64,000 nucleotides of DNA, taken from an uncultured Chlorobiaceae bacterium (GTDB lineage Bacteria; Bacteroidota; Chlorobiia; Chlorobiales; Chlorobiaceae). Position 1 is the stretch's first letter. Each line of letters opens with the position of its first letter. A model generated the notes under the pieces. It saw nothing but the letters and a program-made list of their open reading frames with translations. It did no database searches and had not been told where the DNA came from. The DNA is taken from positions 1 through 64,000 of the forward strand of contig CAJAIK010000098.1 of NCBI GenBank assembly GCA_903939765.1, given 5' to 3'. Made by a program: the position numbers and the translations under genes. Shown in pieces: positions 42,870-53,225 of this stretch.

Positions 42870-44447
42870 ATGGCACAAAATGTCACAAACGTTTCCCAAA
42901 CCGAAGAGGTCTCCAGCACCCGCAGGGTTATTGCTGCTTCCTCGGTCGGGACGCTTATCGAGTGGTATGACTTTTATATTTTCGGTACCCTTGCAAAAAT
43001 CATTTCCGAACAGTTTTTTCCAAAAGATAACCCGACAGCGGCACTGCTTGCCACGTTGGCTACCTTTGCCGCAGGTTTTGTTATCAGACCATTCGGCGCA
43101 CTCTTTTTCGGGCGCCTTGGTGACCTTATCGGACGGAAGTACACCTTTCTTGTGACACTGGTGATCATGGGCGGTTCCACTTTCGCCATCGGTCTTGTTC
43201 CCGGCTATAAGACGATCGGCTTTTTTGCTCCGGCGATTGTCTTTGCTTTGCGGTTACTGCAGGGTCTTGCTCTTGGAGGTGAGTATGGTGGCGCGGCCAC
43301 TTATGTCGCCGAACACTCTCCTGCCGGGCATAGGGGATTCTGGACAAGCTTTATCCAGACAACGGCCACCCTTGGTCTCTTTCTTGCGCTCGGAGTCATT
43401 CTTATTGTCCGCCAGACGCTTGGTGTAGAAACATTCTCTGACTGGGGATGGCGCATTCCCTTCATCCTTTCGTCGCTATTGGTCGGAGTTTCGATCTTTA
43501 TCCGCATGAGGATGTCGGAGTCACCGATGTTTGTGAAAATGAAAAAAGAGGGCAAAACCTCCGCAAACCCGCTGGCCGAGAGCTTCAAGAAAAAGGATAA
43601 CCTGAAAATGGTGCTGATCGCCCTTCTTGGCGCAACCGCCGGTCAGGGTGTGGTCTGGTACACCGGTCAGTTCTATGCACTCTCCTTTTTGCAGAATGCC
43701 TGTAACGTTGAATTTGTGCAGAGCAACCTGATCATTTCGATAGCCCTGCTTATCGGCACACCATTCTTCATTGTCTTCGGTGCGCTTTCTGACAAGATCG
43801 GACGCAAGTACATCATGATGGCCGGTATGCTTATCGCCGTCATTGCCTACAAGCCGATTTACCAGGCCATGTATGACGAAGCGACACTCAAAACGAAAGT
43901 TGAGATTGTTGATAAAACAACTGTCGAAACCAAAGAGGCTGTGAAAGGCACCGACACCATCACCACAAAGATTACAAAAAAATCTTATGAAGATGGCACA
44001 ACCTACAAGGAGACCGTCAAAACAACCATCCCGCTCGACCCGGTAAAAAAAGCTGAACTTGCGGCTGCCGACAAACTGAAACCTGAAACCAAAAAGGAAG
44101 TAACCCTTCCCTCGAACTCCTACTACAAGATGATTGGCTTTGTCTTGATTCAGGTTATTTTTGTCACCATGGTCTACGGCCCGATTGCTGCGTTCCTGGT
44201 TGAAATTTTCCCGACCCGCATCCGCTACACCTCGATGTCTTTGCCATACCATATCGGCAACGGTGTCTTTGGCGGACTGGTGCCGCTTATTTCAACCCGT
44301 CTTGTTGAAGCAACCCGCCCGGCGCCAGGCCTTCCTCCTGCGGATCCTCTTGCCGGCCTCATGTACCCGATACTGATTGCCAGTGTCAGCTTCGTGATTG
44401 GAATGCTCTACATCTCCAACAAAACCAACAACATGGACGTTGAATAA
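42870..44447 (+). CDS. MFS transporter of the metabolite:H+ symporter (MHS) type with a soluble insert
   Basis: The 525-residue protein begins with the MHS signature SVGTLIEWYDFYIFG and the loop FGRLGDLIGRKYTF, then a normal set of membrane helices. Between two late helices (about residues 335-417) there is an insert of about 80 residues rich in Lys, Thr and Glu, which is not part of the usual fold. The family imports organic acids, osmolytes or amino acids with protons; the substrate is not clear here. A small two-helix protein gene follows after 26 bases and may be a partner. Confidence 0.88.
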   Translation: MAQNVTNVSQTEEVSSTRRVIAASSVGTLIEWYDFYIFGTLAKIISEQFFPKDNPTAALLATLATFAAGFVIRPFGALFFGRLGDLIGRKYTFLVTLVIMGGSTFAIGLVPGYKTIGFFAPAIVFALRLLQGLALGGEYGGAATYVAEHSPAGHRGFWTSFIQTTATLGLFLALGVILIVRQTLGVETFSDWGWRIPFILSSLLVGVSIFIRMRMSESPMFVKMKKEGKTSANPLAESFKKKDNLKMVLIALLGATAGQGVVWYTGQFYALSFLQNACNVEFVQSNLIISIALLIGTPFFIVFGALSDKIGRKYIMMAGMLIAVIAYKPIYQAMYDEATLKTKVEIVDKTTVETKEAVKGTDTITTKITKKSYEDGTTYKETVKTTIPLDPVKKAELAAADKLKPETKKEVTLPSNSYYKMIGFVLIQVIFVTMVYGPIAAFLVEIFPTRIRYTSMSLPYHIGNGVFGGLVPLISTRLVEATRPAPGLPPADPLAGLMYPILIASVSFVIGMLYISNKTNNMDVE

Positions 44448-44473
44448 CCAAGAACCTTTTAATTTCATCCATT

Positions 44474-44698
44474 ATGTCAGCAATAAAAAAGTTGTTCGGA
44501 ATTGTCTGGTCACTCATGGGGATAGGAATTATCCCTCTGGTGATCATGCAAGCCATGAAAGAGATCGCCGCAAAACCCAGTGAAGAGAACTGGATTTTCT
44601 GGTCGATCGTCATTGTCGTCCTTATGCCTATTATCGCATTCAGTCTGATTACCTTCGGGATCTTTGCCCTGAAAGGTGAGTATGATGTTCTTGAATAG
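44474..44698 (+). CDS. Small two-helix membrane protein beside the MHS transporter
   Basis: The 74-residue protein has hydrophobic helices at about residues 7-25 and 42-66, joined by a short charged loop (KEIAAKPSEENW). I recognise no named function. It lies 26 bases after the transporter and before a shared terminator, so it is probably cotranscribed and may stabilise the transporter. Confidence 0.7.
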   Translation: MSAIKKLFGIVWSLMGIGIIPLVIMQAMKEIAAKPSEENWIFWSIVIVVLMPIIAFSLITFGIFALKGEYDVLE

Positions 44699-44730
44699 GC
44701 ATTAAAACCCATACCTGTTCTTTTTTCTCC

Positions 44731-44767
44731 AGGAAAAGCCGCATCTTTCGTGCGGCTTTTCCTTTTT
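44731..44767 (+). terminator. Intrinsic terminator after the transporter group
   Basis: The arms AGGAAAAGCCGCA and TGCGGCTTTTCCT enclose a 7-base loop, followed by T residues. Confidence 0.9.
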
Positions 44768-44801
44768 CAGACAAACACGAAAAACAACTCCAATTTGACC
44801 G

Positions 44802-46655
44802 ATGGATATTCAGGATGAGCTTGCTGCCCGCACCGATATTAAAAAGGCTCTCGCGGAAAAACTTGCCACACTTCCAACCTCTCCAGGTGTCTACCAGTTC
44901 AGGAATGCAAGTGGCCGGGTAATCTATGTCGGCAAGGCAAAAAACCTCCGCAACCGGGTTCGCTCCTATTTCAGGAGTGCACAGCAGCTCTACGGCAAAA
45001 CGCTGGTGCTTGTTACCCACATTGCGGATTTTGAGATCATTATCACCTCTTCGGAGGTCGAAGCGCTGATTCTTGAGAACAACATGATCAAGGAGCTGAA
45101 ACCACGCTACAACGTAAATTTGAAGGATGACAAAACCTACCCTTATCTGGTCATTACCAATGAGCCATTCCCTCGAATCCTCATCAGTCGCCAGCGAAGA
45201 AAGGATGGCTCCACGTGGTTCGGTCCCTATACTGAATCCCGTCAGCTCCACTCCATTCTTGACCTTATCGGTTCTATTTTTCCGGTACGGAGCTGCAAAT
45301 TCCGCCTGAGCGAGGAGAATATTGCTGCAAAAAAATACAAGGTCTGCCTCGACTACCACATTCACAAGTGCAAGGGGCCATGTGAAGGGCTACAGACGGA
45401 AGAGGAGTATCTCTTCATGATCGAAGAGATTACGCGCATCCTGAAAGGAAAGACTGTCACCATGATACGCTCGCTCACCAGCACCATGCAGCTCTATGCC
45501 CGCGAGCTGAAGTTCGAGCAGGCGGCGGAGATTAAGGTGCAGCTTGAGAGCCTGAAGCGCTATGCTGAACGGCAGAAGGTTATGGCGGGTGACGGTCTCG
45601 ACAGAGATGTGTTTGCCGTTGCCACCGGTGAGGAGGATGGCTGCGGCGTTATCTTCAAGATTCGGGAGGGCAAACTGCTCGGCTCGCAGCACATTTACAT
45701 GAACAACACCGCAGGAGAGAGCGACGCCGGACTACAGGCAAGGGTGATGGAAAAATATTATCTCGAAACCCTTGAGCTTTTGCCTGATGAAATTTTACTC
45801 CAGGAGCCACTTGGTACCGACGAAGAGGAGATGTTGAGAGCCTTTATGCAGAAAGCCATTCGCTTTGTGGTACCACAAATCGGCGAAAAGGCTCACCTGG
45901 TCGAGATGTGCCGCCAGAATGCCCGGCACCATCTGGAGGAGTACCTGATACAGAAACAGAAACGGGGCGAAGCCGTGCGCGAGCACTACGGCCTTACCGC
46001 GCTCCGGGAGTTGCTGCACCTGCCGAAACTCCCCCAGCGGATCGAGTGTTTCGACAACTCCCATCTTCAGGGCACCGATTATGTGAGCTCAATGGTCTGT
46101 TTTGAGAAGGGAAAACCAAAAAAAGCGGATTACCGGAAATTTAAAATGAAGAGCTTCGAAGGGTCAGACGACTATGCTGCCATGGAGGAGGTGATACGGC
46201 GGCGGTACAGCGGCTCGCTTTCAACAACGCTCCCCTTGCCTGACCTTATTGTGGTCGATGGCGGCAAAGGGCAGGTCAATACCGCTTTTCACACGCTGAA
46301 CACCCTCGGACTCTCCATCCCGGTTATCGGTCTGGCAAAACGCATTGAGGAGATCTTTACGCCGCAGGCCAGCGACCCCTTCAATCTGCCAAAAACCTCT
46401 CCGGCACTCAAACTGCTCCAGCAACTGCGCGATGAGGCGCACCGCTTTGCCATCACCTATCACCGTCAACTGAGATCGGAAAGAACTCTGAAAACAGAAC
46501 TTACAACGATCAAGGGAATTGGTGAGAAAACCGCATTCATGCTGCTTGAACGCTTCGGCTCCGTTGACGGTGTGGCGCAGGCAACCCTTGAGGAGCTGAC
46601 GGCAGCAGCAGGCAAAAAAACAGCGGAGGCTCTCTACCATTTTTACAGGCCATGA
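44802..46655 (+). CDS. uvrC: UvrABC system protein C
   Basis: The 617-residue nucleotide-excision repair subunit has an N-terminal GIY-YIG nuclease (GVYQFRN...VIYVGKAKNL), a UVR motif (ELKFEQAAEIKVQLESL), an RNase H-like domain (CFDNSHLQGTD) and C-terminal helix-hairpin-helix repeats (IKGIGEKTA). It makes the dual incisions around lesions marked by UvrA and UvrB. Length and order are normal, and the gene appears monocistronic. Confidence 0.96.
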   Translation: MDIQDELAARTDIKKALAEKLATLPTSPGVYQFRNASGRVIYVGKAKNLRNRVRSYFRSAQQLYGKTLVLVTHIADFEIIITSSEVEALILENNMIKELKPRYNVNLKDDKTYPYLVITNEPFPRILISRQRRKDGSTWFGPYTESRQLHSILDLIGSIFPVRSCKFRLSEENIAAKKYKVCLDYHIHKCKGPCEGLQTEEEYLFMIEEITRILKGKTVTMIRSLTSTMQLYARELKFEQAAEIKVQLESLKRYAERQKVMAGDGLDRDVFAVATGEEDGCGVIFKIREGKLLGSQHIYMNNTAGESDAGLQARVMEKYYLETLELLPDEILLQEPLGTDEEEMLRAFMQKAIRFVVPQIGEKAHLVEMCRQNARHHLEEYLIQKQKRGEAVREHYGLTALRELLHLPKLPQRIECFDNSHLQGTDYVSSMVCFEKGKPKKADYRKFKMKSFEGSDDYAAMEEVIRRRYSGSLSTTLPLPDLIVVDGGKGQVNTAFHTLNTLGLSIPVIGLAKRIEEIFTPQASDPFNLPKTSPALKLLQQLRDEAHRFAITYHRQLRSERTLKTELTTIKGIGEKTAFMLLERFGSVDGVAQATLEELTAAAGKKTAEALYHFYRP

Positions 46656-46771
46656 ATGTTCCCTTTCTCACCCCTGCCCGAGCTCTGGAATGTTTTTGTT
46701 AAGAAAATTCTGTTATATTTGAGCTTGTGTACCGCGACGCGGTGAACTGAAGAAACTCTTTACGATTGCTT

Positions 46772-48169
46772 ATGAATGTGCCTGATTTTTTCGACGATAA
46801 CCACCATTACCCAACGGGTGCATCAGGAAAAGAACAGCCCGACCTTGATGGTCTTGATTCGATGTTTGATTCGGAGGATCTGCTTGACCGGATCATCCAA
46901 TATAATGAAGAGGGGTTTCAGCTTGAAGCACTTGCTGTTGCCCGGCGTCTTGCTGTAATAGCGCCCTCTAATACGGAGAGCTGGTTCTACCTCGGAAACT
47001 GCCTGACCCTCAACGGCTCTTTTGAAGAGGCTCTCGAAGCGTTCCGGATGGCTGCGGTATTCAGCCCGATGGATAGCGAAATGCGCCTGAATCTGGCGCT
47101 TGCCTGGTTTAACACCGGCGACCACGAAGAGGCAATCAGGGAGCTTGATGATATGATTGTTGACTCCTCGATTGAAAAAGAGTACCACTACTACCGCGGC
47201 ATCATTCTGCAGCGGCTTGAGCAGATTGTAGAAGCTGAATCAAACTTCGAATATGCTCTTGAGCTTGATGCCGAGTTTGCCGATGCCTGGTATGAACTTG
47301 CCTACTGCAAGGATGTTCTGGGCAAGCTTGAGGAGAGCACCGCATGCTATCGCAAAACGCACGATCACGACCCCTACAATATTAATGCGTGGTACAATAA
47401 TGGCCTCGTACTGAGCAAAATGAAGCGCTACGACGAGGCGCTCGACTGTTACGACATGGCCATCGCCATTTCTGATGATTTCAGCTCGGCCTGGTATAAC
47501 CGGGCAAACGTTCTTGCCATCACCGGGCGTATTGAGGAGGCGGCCGAAAGCTATCTGAAAACGCTGGAGTATGACCCTGACGATATCAACGCCCTCTATA
47601 ATCTTGGCATAGCCTACGAAGAGCTTGAGGAGTACACCGAGGGTATTATCTGCTACCGCCGCTGCATTGAGCTGAGCAGTGATTTCAGTGACGCATGGTT
47701 TGCCCTTGCCTGTTGCCATGAAGCGCTTGATGAGTACGATGAGGCATTTACGGCCACAAAGGAGGCATTGAAGTTAGCGCCTGAGAGCATTGAGTTCCTG
47801 CTGCTCAAGGCGGAGATTGAGTACAATCTTAACGATCTTGAGCACTCCATTGCGACCTACCAGCAGATCATGACACTTGATCCTGAAAATCCGCAGATAT
47901 GGGTTGATTTTGCCATTGTACTCAGGGAGGCAGGCCAAATAAATGCATCAATTGATGCGCTGCAGCAATCGCTGAAACTTCAGCCGCTGTCGGCCGATGC
48001 CCACTTTGAAATCGCCGCCGCCTATTTTGCCATGGGCGATAAACTCAGTACGCTCAAGGCACTGAGCAAGGCATTCAAGATAGACCCGGAGAAAAAAGAG
48101 CTGTTTCAGAGCACCTTTCCGGAGCTCTATCAGCAGGATTCCGTCCGTCGGATGCTCGGAATTGCATGA
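46772..48169 (+). CDS. Tetratricopeptide repeat protein
   Basis: From the ATG at 46772 the 465-residue protein consists almost wholly of tandem 34-residue TPR units (about ten or eleven), with recurring W/Y-x-x-LG, A-x-x-x-F/Y and P positions. There is no signal peptide, so it is a cytoplasmic scaffold. The partner is unknown. It overlaps aroE by 4 bases, making co-translation likely, but this says little about its role. A TTG at 46766 is an alternative start. Confidence 0.85.
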   Translation: MNVPDFFDDNHHYPTGASGKEQPDLDGLDSMFDSEDLLDRIIQYNEEGFQLEALAVARRLAVIAPSNTESWFYLGNCLTLNGSFEEALEAFRMAAVFSPMDSEMRLNLALAWFNTGDHEEAIRELDDMIVDSSIEKEYHYYRGIILQRLEQIVEAESNFEYALELDAEFADAWYELAYCKDVLGKLEESTACYRKTHDHDPYNINAWYNNGLVLSKMKRYDEALDCYDMAIAISDDFSSAWYNRANVLAITGRIEEAAESYLKTLEYDPDDINALYNLGIAYEELEEYTEGIICYRRCIELSSDFSDAWFALACCHEALDEYDEAFTATKEALKLAPESIEFLLLKAEIEYNLNDLEHSIATYQQIMTLDPENPQIWVDFAIVLREAGQINASIDALQQSLKLQPLSADAHFEIAAAYFAMGDKLSTLKALSKAFKIDPEKKELFQSTFPELYQQDSVRRMLGIA

Positions 48170-49020
48170 AGAGAGCAACAAAAATCCTCGGCCTTATCGG
48201 TTGTGCCGTTGATTATTCCTACTCCCCGCTCATCCATAACAGGGCGTGCGGGCTGCTTGGGCTTGATTACCATTATACCATCTTCAACATCGCAGATCCC
48301 TCCATGATCGGTGACGCCCTTTGCGGGGCAAAAGCGCTCGGGATTGCAGGCTTTAATGTCACGATCCCCTACAAAAAAACCGTCGTCCCTTTTCTCGACG
48401 CCCTCTCCGAGGAGGCAGCCTCCATTCAGGCGGTCAACACCATTGTTAACGACGGGGGAAAACTGATCGGCTATAACACCGATATTGCCGGATTTGCCGC
48501 TCCCCTTCTCCCATACCGGGAGAGCATGACGGGCAAAACACTCTCCATTTTTGGTGGCGGTGGAGCAGCTTTGGCGGCCATCGAAGCCCTTAACCGTTTT
48601 TTTGCTCCAAAGGAGATTTTGCTCTTTGTGCGTGACCCTGAGAAAACCCGCACACTGCTTGAAGAGTGCAGTCATAAAAACTATGTTCCGGTCACCATAC
48701 TCCACTCCGGCACTCCCGCAAAAATGAGGGAGTGCCGCCTTATTGTCAATGCTACGCCAATCGGTACCAGAGGCCGTAACGCTTCTTTTCTCCCCTTTGA
48801 GGGGGAGTTGCTCCATTCAGGCCAGATTGTCTATGACATGGTCTACAACCCCGTTGAGACTCCCCTCCTGCTGGCGGCAAAACAGGCGGGAGCGACAACC
48901 ATATCGGGCATTGAGATGCTGATCGGCCAGGCTGAACGCTCATTCACCCTCTGGACTGGTATGCAGATGCCAACCATGGCCGTAAGAGAGAGTCTTCTGC
49001 AAGAGATTCATCAACCATAA
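48166..49020 (+). CDS. aroE: Shikimate dehydrogenase
   Basis: The 284-residue NADPH enzyme has the substrate motif SYSPLIHN, the catalytic lysine in NVTIPYKK, the partner aspartate in YNTDIAGF and the dinucleotide motif IFGGGGAA. It reduces 3-dehydroshikimate in the aromatic amino acid pathway. It begins at an ATGA overlap with the TPR gene, and lspA follows after 25 bases. Confidence 0.95.
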   Translation: MKRATKILGLIGCAVDYSYSPLIHNRACGLLGLDYHYTIFNIADPSMIGDALCGAKALGIAGFNVTIPYKKTVVPFLDALSEEAASIQAVNTIVNDGGKLIGYNTDIAGFAAPLLPYRESMTGKTLSIFGGGGAALAAIEALNRFFAPKEILLFVRDPEKTRTLLEECSHKNYVPVTILHSGTPAKMRECRLIVNATPIGTRGRNASFLPFEGELLHSGQIVYDMVYNPVETPLLLAAKQAGATTISGIEMLIGQAERSFTLWTGMQMPTMAVRESLLQEIHQP

Positions 49021-49045
49021 CCCTCTGCCCGCGGGCATCTGACCC

Positions 49046-49555
49046 ATGAAACTCTTTTTTTCCCTTATTCTTCTCGTCATCACGCTTGACCAGTGGACCA
49101 AAAAACTTGCCGTCACTTTTCTCCGCGATGGCGTGCAAAGCATCACCATCATCCCGAATTTTTTTTCCCTCACCTACGCTGAAAACCGGGGAGTTGCCTT
49201 CGGGCTTGAATTCGCTCCGCCAGCGGTTCTCCTCCTTTTGACCGGGCTCATTACAGCAATCGTACTCTTCTATGTCATCCGCTCAAAAAACCGGAGCGCT
49301 CTTTTTCTGCTACCCTTTGCCCTCATTACCGGCGGAGGGATTGGTAACATGATTGACCGTATCACGCTCGGCAGGGTTGTTGACTTTATCTACTTCGATC
49401 TCTATCACGGCCATATTTTCGGCACGTACCTCTCTTTGTGGCCTATTTTCAATATTGCAGATTCATCCATCACCATCGGAGCCTGCATGTTGATCCTCTT
49501 TCATGACAAGCTCTTTCCAGTCGGGAGCCCTGAAGTGAACAGCGATGTTCGTTGA
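49046..49555 (+). CDS. lspA: Lipoprotein signal peptidase (signal peptidase II)
   Basis: The 169-residue protein has four membrane segments, the [11 protein letters not shown] motif, and the two catalytic aspartates in NMIDRI...GRVVDFI and FNIADSSI. It removes signal peptides from prolipoproteins in the inner membrane. Its last 11 bases overlap tatD. Confidence 0.96.
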   Translation: MKLFFSLILLVITLDQWTKKLAVTFLRDGVQSITIIPNFFSLTYAENRGVAFGLEFAPPAVLLLLTGLITAIVLFYVIRSKNRSALFLLPFALITGGGIGNMIDRITLGRVVDFIYFDLYHGHIFGTYLSLWPIFNIADSSITIGACMLILFHDKLFPVGSPEVNSDVR

Positions 49556-50315
49556 TATCCACTGCCACCTCTCCTTCCCGGAGTTCGATATCGATCGAAT
49601 CGAGGTGATCAATCGTCTGACCGAAGAGGGTGTAGGTCTACTCATCGATCCGGGCGTTGACGTTGCTTCAAGCAAAAAATCGATTGAACTGGCCCGCGAT
49701 TTTGATTTTATTTACGCCAACGTAGGCCTTCACCCCCATGAAGCGGCCCTCGCGGTTGAAGAGAGCGTTTTCGGAGAGCTGCTCGCTCTTGCCCGCTCGC
49801 CGAAAGTGGTTGCCATAGGAGAGATCGGCCTCGACTATCACTATCCCGACTATAACCGTTCTGCCCAGCAGGGCGCATTCCGTGAAATGCTGAAGATGGC
49901 CCGCTCACTCGATATGCCGGTGGTTATCCATTGCCGCGATGCGTGGGAAGATATGCTGCAGATCCTGACAGAAGAGAGCCATTCAGCCATGCGTGGCGTG
50001 ATGCACTGCTTTTCAGGTGACACCCTTATCGCGCAGGAGTGTATCCGCAAAGGGTTCAAGCTCTCCATTCCAGGCACGGTAACCTACAAGCGCTCTCTCT
50101 TGCCGGAGGTTGTCAGAACGGTTTCTCTTGATGATCTTCTCACGGAGACCGATGCCCCTTATCTTGCACCCGTGCCATACCGGGGTAAAAGGAATGAACC
50201 GGCCTTTGTCACCACGGTCACGACGGCCATAGCCCGTATCAAGGAGATCTCCCTCAAAGAGGCGGCAGAAGGCATTGCAAAGAATAGCGTTGAATTGTTT
50301 AGATTACCGGGTTGA
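49545..50315 (+). CDS. tatD: TatD family metal-dependent deoxyribonuclease
   Basis: The 256-residue TIM-barrel hydrolase has the metal ligands in VDIHCHLSF, the EIGLDYHY motif, the VIHCRDAWE motif and [18 protein letters not shown]. Members act as 3'-5' exonucleases or deacylases; cellular roles vary. It overlaps lspA and is likely cotranscribed with aroE and lspA. Confidence 0.93.
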   Translation: MFVDIHCHLSFPEFDIDRIEVINRLTEEGVGLLIDPGVDVASSKKSIELARDFDFIYANVGLHPHEAALAVEESVFGELLALARSPKVVAIGEIGLDYHYPDYNRSAQQGAFREMLKMARSLDMPVVIHCRDAWEDMLQILTEESHSAMRGVMHCFSGDTLIAQECIRKGFKLSIPGTVTYKRSLLPEVVRTVSLDDLLTETDAPYLAPVPYRGKRNEPAFVTTVTTAIARIKEISLKEAAEGIAKNSVELFRLPG

Positions 50316-50392
50316 CCATATTTTGAAAATCACGCAAACTTGCTTAGGTTGAGGGCCGACCGTAACCGATGCAGCAACCATAACTACGAGCC

Positions 50393-51085
50393 ATGAACGA
50401 TAGACAGACCTCCACTCCCGTCACTCAGAGCATAAAACCCTCTACAGAAGACAATCTGCTCTACATTGCCATCAAGTATAAATCGGCAATTATCAGCGCA
50501 CTCATCCTCATCATCTGCCTTGGAGCCGGCACCTTTTTCTGGATTCGCTACCAGCAGACACGTGAGCTTGATGCGGCAATGGAACTCTCAAGGATCGCCC
50601 CCTTTCTTGACCGAGGAGAGTACAAAATCGCCATCGACGGTGATGGAAAGATTACCGGACTGAAAAAAATTGCTGATGAATACGCAGGCAAATATGCGGG
50701 CACCCCGAGTGGCAATATGGCCAATCTGCTGCTTGCCAATGCGTACTACTCCAGCAATGAGTTTGACACGGCCCTGAAGGTTTTCAAGAGCGTATCAATC
50801 AAAAATGACGATCTTGCCGCCGCAGCCCTGGCTGGAGCCGGCGACTGTTACGTTGGTAAAAATCTGTTTGCGCCAGCAGCCGACAGCTATCAGGAAGCAT
50901 CAAAACAGGCTGAAAACAAGGTTCTGAAGGCTCAGTACCTCGCTCGTGCTGCCAACTGTTTCCGGCAGACTAACCAGCTTAAAAAGGCGTCTGAGCTTTA
51001 TACAAAAATCGTCGCGGACTATCCCGGCACAACAGGAGCGGCTACCGCACAGCGCTCACTCTGGCAAATTTCCGGAATCCTTTAA
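50393..51085 (+). CDS. Membrane-anchored TPR protein (YfgM-like)
   Basis: The 230-residue protein has a cytoplasmic N-terminus of about 30 residues and a single helix (SAIISALILIICLGAGTFFW). A periplasmic domain with degenerate TPR units follows (FDTALKVFKSV, FAPAADSYQEA, LKKASELYTKIV). This layout resembles YfgM-type ancillary proteins of the Sec translocon; the link is by architecture only. The cyclophilin gene follows after 33 bases, which would fit a periplasm- or folding-related unit. Confidence 0.75.
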   Translation: MNDRQTSTPVTQSIKPSTEDNLLYIAIKYKSAIISALILIICLGAGTFFWIRYQQTRELDAAMELSRIAPFLDRGEYKIAIDGDGKITGLKKIADEYAGKYAGTPSGNMANLLLANAYYSSNEFDTALKVFKSVSIKNDDLAAAALAGAGDCYVGKNLFAPAADSYQEASKQAENKVLKAQYLARAANCFRQTNQLKKASELYTKIVADYPGTTGAATAQRSLWQISGIL

Positions 51086-51118
51086 GAAGCAGCAACCATT
51101 ATCTAAATATTTTTCAGC

Positions 51119-51610
51119 ATGCCTGAACAGTTTATTATCAAGACAAGCCATGGCGACATTACCATCAGCCTCTACGACGATACCCCGCTGCACCGCGACA
51201 ACTTCGTGAAGCTCACTGGCGAGAATTACTACGACGGCATCCGCTTTCACCGCGTTATTGAAGGGTTTATGATTCAGACCGGCGATCCCCTGTCGCGCCA
51301 TGAGGAGAAACGCTCCCTGCATGGAACCGGCGGCCCCTCGACTCGCATCCCGGCCGAAATCAAACATCCGAACAAAAAAGGAACACTTGCTGCGGCAAGG
51401 GACAACAATCCACAGAAAGCCTCATCCGGCAGCCAGTTCTATATCAACCACTCAGACAATGGATTTCTTGACGGGCAATACACCGTCTTCGGCGTCATTG
51501 AAGCCGGTATGGATGTGGTGGAAAAAATCGCTGCGGTCAAGACCGATCCTAACGACAACCCGCTTATTCCCGTCGTCATAGAGTCGATCGTTCCAGTCGC
51601 AAAGTCCTGA
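51119..51610 (+). CDS. Cyclophilin-type peptidyl-prolyl isomerase
   Basis: The 163-residue single-domain protein shows FHRVIEGFMIQTGDP, a shortened KGTLAAARDNNPQKASSGSQFYI block (read in two pieces) and LDGQYTVFGVI. It has no signal peptide and is probably cytoplasmic. It speeds cis-trans isomerisation of prolyl bonds. The gene lies between the YfgM-like and yggS genes, all on the same strand with small gaps. Confidence 0.93.
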   Translation: MPEQFIIKTSHGDITISLYDDTPLHRDNFVKLTGENYYDGIRFHRVIEGFMIQTGDPLSRHEEKRSLHGTGGPSTRIPAEIKHPNKKGTLAAARDNNPQKASSGSQFYINHSDNGFLDGQYTVFGVIEAGMDVVEKIAAVKTDPNDNPLIPVVIESIVPVAKS

Positions 51611-51627
51611 ACGGCTGAAACACGCAC

Positions 51628-52317
51628 ATGGAGAGTATTGCGGCCAACATAGAGGATATCCGGGAACAGATCGCCGCGGCCTGTATTGAGGCTGGCCGCG
51701 ACAGGCAGGAAGTGCGTCTGATCGCCGTCTCAAAAAACCACCCGGCTTCTCTTGTCCGGGAGGCATTCGATGCTGGCCAAATCGAGTTCGGGGAGAGCTA
51801 TGTGCAGGAGTTTCTCGAAAAGTACGACGACCGCCTGCTTGAAGATCAGGGAATTGAGTGGCACTTTATCGGCCACCTGCAATCGAACAAGATTCGCTCG
51901 ATTATCGGCAAGGTGAGCCTGATTCACGGCATCGACAAACTCTCAACGGCTGAAGAGCTCTCAAAACGGGCTCTCCAGCACAACCTGCAGGTCAACTATC
52001 TTCTTGAAGTCAACACCTCCGGCGAAGCATCCAAATACGGCATGGCGCCGGAGGAAATTCTTTCATCGGCAGTCGCCCTCTTCACGCTCCCCAACATCAC
52101 GCTCCGTGGTCTGATGACCATCGCCTCACCGGAGATAGCCAAGGCGCGGGAGGAGTTCCGCCAACTGCGTATGCTGCTTGAAGCACTGAAAGCGGTTGCA
52201 CCAGATCCATCAAAACTTGCCGAGCTCTCCATGGGCATGAGCGGCGACTTCAGGGAGGCCATTCATGAGGGAGCAACCATGATCCGTGTCGGCACGGCAA
52301 TCTTTGGCTGGCGATGA
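51628..52317 (+). CDS. YggS family PLP homeostasis protein
   Basis: The 229-residue protein has the PLP lysine in LIAVSKNHP, the FGESYVQEF motif, WHFIGHLQSNK and the C-terminal LSMGMSGDF...IRVGTAIFG. The family carries bound PLP with no known catalytic activity and helps PLP balance. Starts at ATG 51628 after the cyclophilin stop. Confidence 0.93.
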   Translation: MESIAANIEDIREQIAAACIEAGRDRQEVRLIAVSKNHPASLVREAFDAGQIEFGESYVQEFLEKYDDRLLEDQGIEWHFIGHLQSNKIRSIIGKVSLIHGIDKLSTAEELSKRALQHNLQVNYLLEVNTSGEASKYGMAPEEILSSAVALFTLPNITLRGLMTIASPEIAKAREEFRQLRMLLEALKAVAPDPSKLAELSMGMSGDFREAIHEGATMIRVGTAIFGWR

Positions 52318-52388
52318 CACAAACAGCTTTCTGGCTGGCTCAAACACTCTTTGTATACTTGTCAATTAACCTGTAAAACAACCCCATC

Positions 52389-53210
52389 ATGATCTCACAG
52401 AAGGCAAAAATCCAGGAAGCAGTCGCCTTTATCAGAAATAAAACATCCCTCGACTACCCTGTCGGAATTGTTCTGGGAACAGGCCTCGGCGCCCTTGTCA
52501 AGGAGATTGATATTGATTTTTCCCTCGACTACAGTGATATTCCAAACTTTCCGGTCTCTACGGTTGAAACCCACCACGGCAAACTGATTTTCGGAACTCT
52601 TTCGGGCAAAAATGTTGTGGCCATGCAGGGGCGCTTCCACTTCTACGAAGGCTACTCCATGCACCAGATTGTCTTTCCAGTCAGGGTCATGAAGCATCTC
52701 GGCGTTAAAACCCTCGGCATCACCAATGCCTGCGGCGGCCTCAATCCTGCCTACAAAAAAGGCGAAATCATGCTGATTGACGACCACATCAACCTGCTCG
52801 GCACCAACCCGCTTATCGGACCAAACGACCCTGAAGTCGGCTCACGCTTTACCGACCTTTGCGCACCCTACTCTCCCCGCATTCTTGCCCTGGCCGAGCA
52901 AGTCGCCCTCGACCATAGAATCAAGGTACAGCGTGGCGTCTATGTCGCACTCACCGGCCCCTGCCTTGAGACCCGTGCAGAATATCGCATGTTACGCATC
53001 CTTGGCGCCGATGTCGTCGGCATGTCAACCGTACCGGAGGTGATCGCCGCCGTCCATCAGGGCACAGAGGTCTTCGGCATGTCCATCATTACCGACGAGT
53101 GCTTCCCCGACTGCCTCAAATCGGTCAGCATTGAAGAGATTATCGAAGTCTCCAACCATGCCGAGCCAAAAATGACCTCCATTTTCAAGTCTATTGTAGC
53201 AAACCTTTAA
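52389..53210 (+). CDS. Purine nucleoside phosphorylase
   Basis: The 273-residue enzyme is of the trimeric PNP type, with LGTGLGALV, the phosphate site ETHHGKLIFG, QGRFHFYEGYSMHQIVFP and TNACGGLN, and the purine site GPCLETRAEYRML. It splits purine nucleosides with phosphate. mtnA follows after 15 bases, so 5'-methylthioadenosine may be the real substrate (MtnP-like). Sequence alone does not settle between inosine/guanosine and methylthioadenosine. Confidence 0.93.
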   Translation: MISQKAKIQEAVAFIRNKTSLDYPVGIVLGTGLGALVKEIDIDFSLDYSDIPNFPVSTVETHHGKLIFGTLSGKNVVAMQGRFHFYEGYSMHQIVFPVRVMKHLGVKTLGITNACGGLNPAYKKGEIMLIDDHINLLGTNPLIGPNDPEVGSRFTDLCAPYSPRILALAEQVALDHRIKVQRGVYVALTGPCLETRAEYRMLRILGADVVGMSTVPEVIAAVHQGTEVFGMSIITDECFPDCLKSVSIEEIIEVSNHAEPKMTSIFKSIVANL

Positions 53211-53225
53211 TTCCAATAAACGAGT

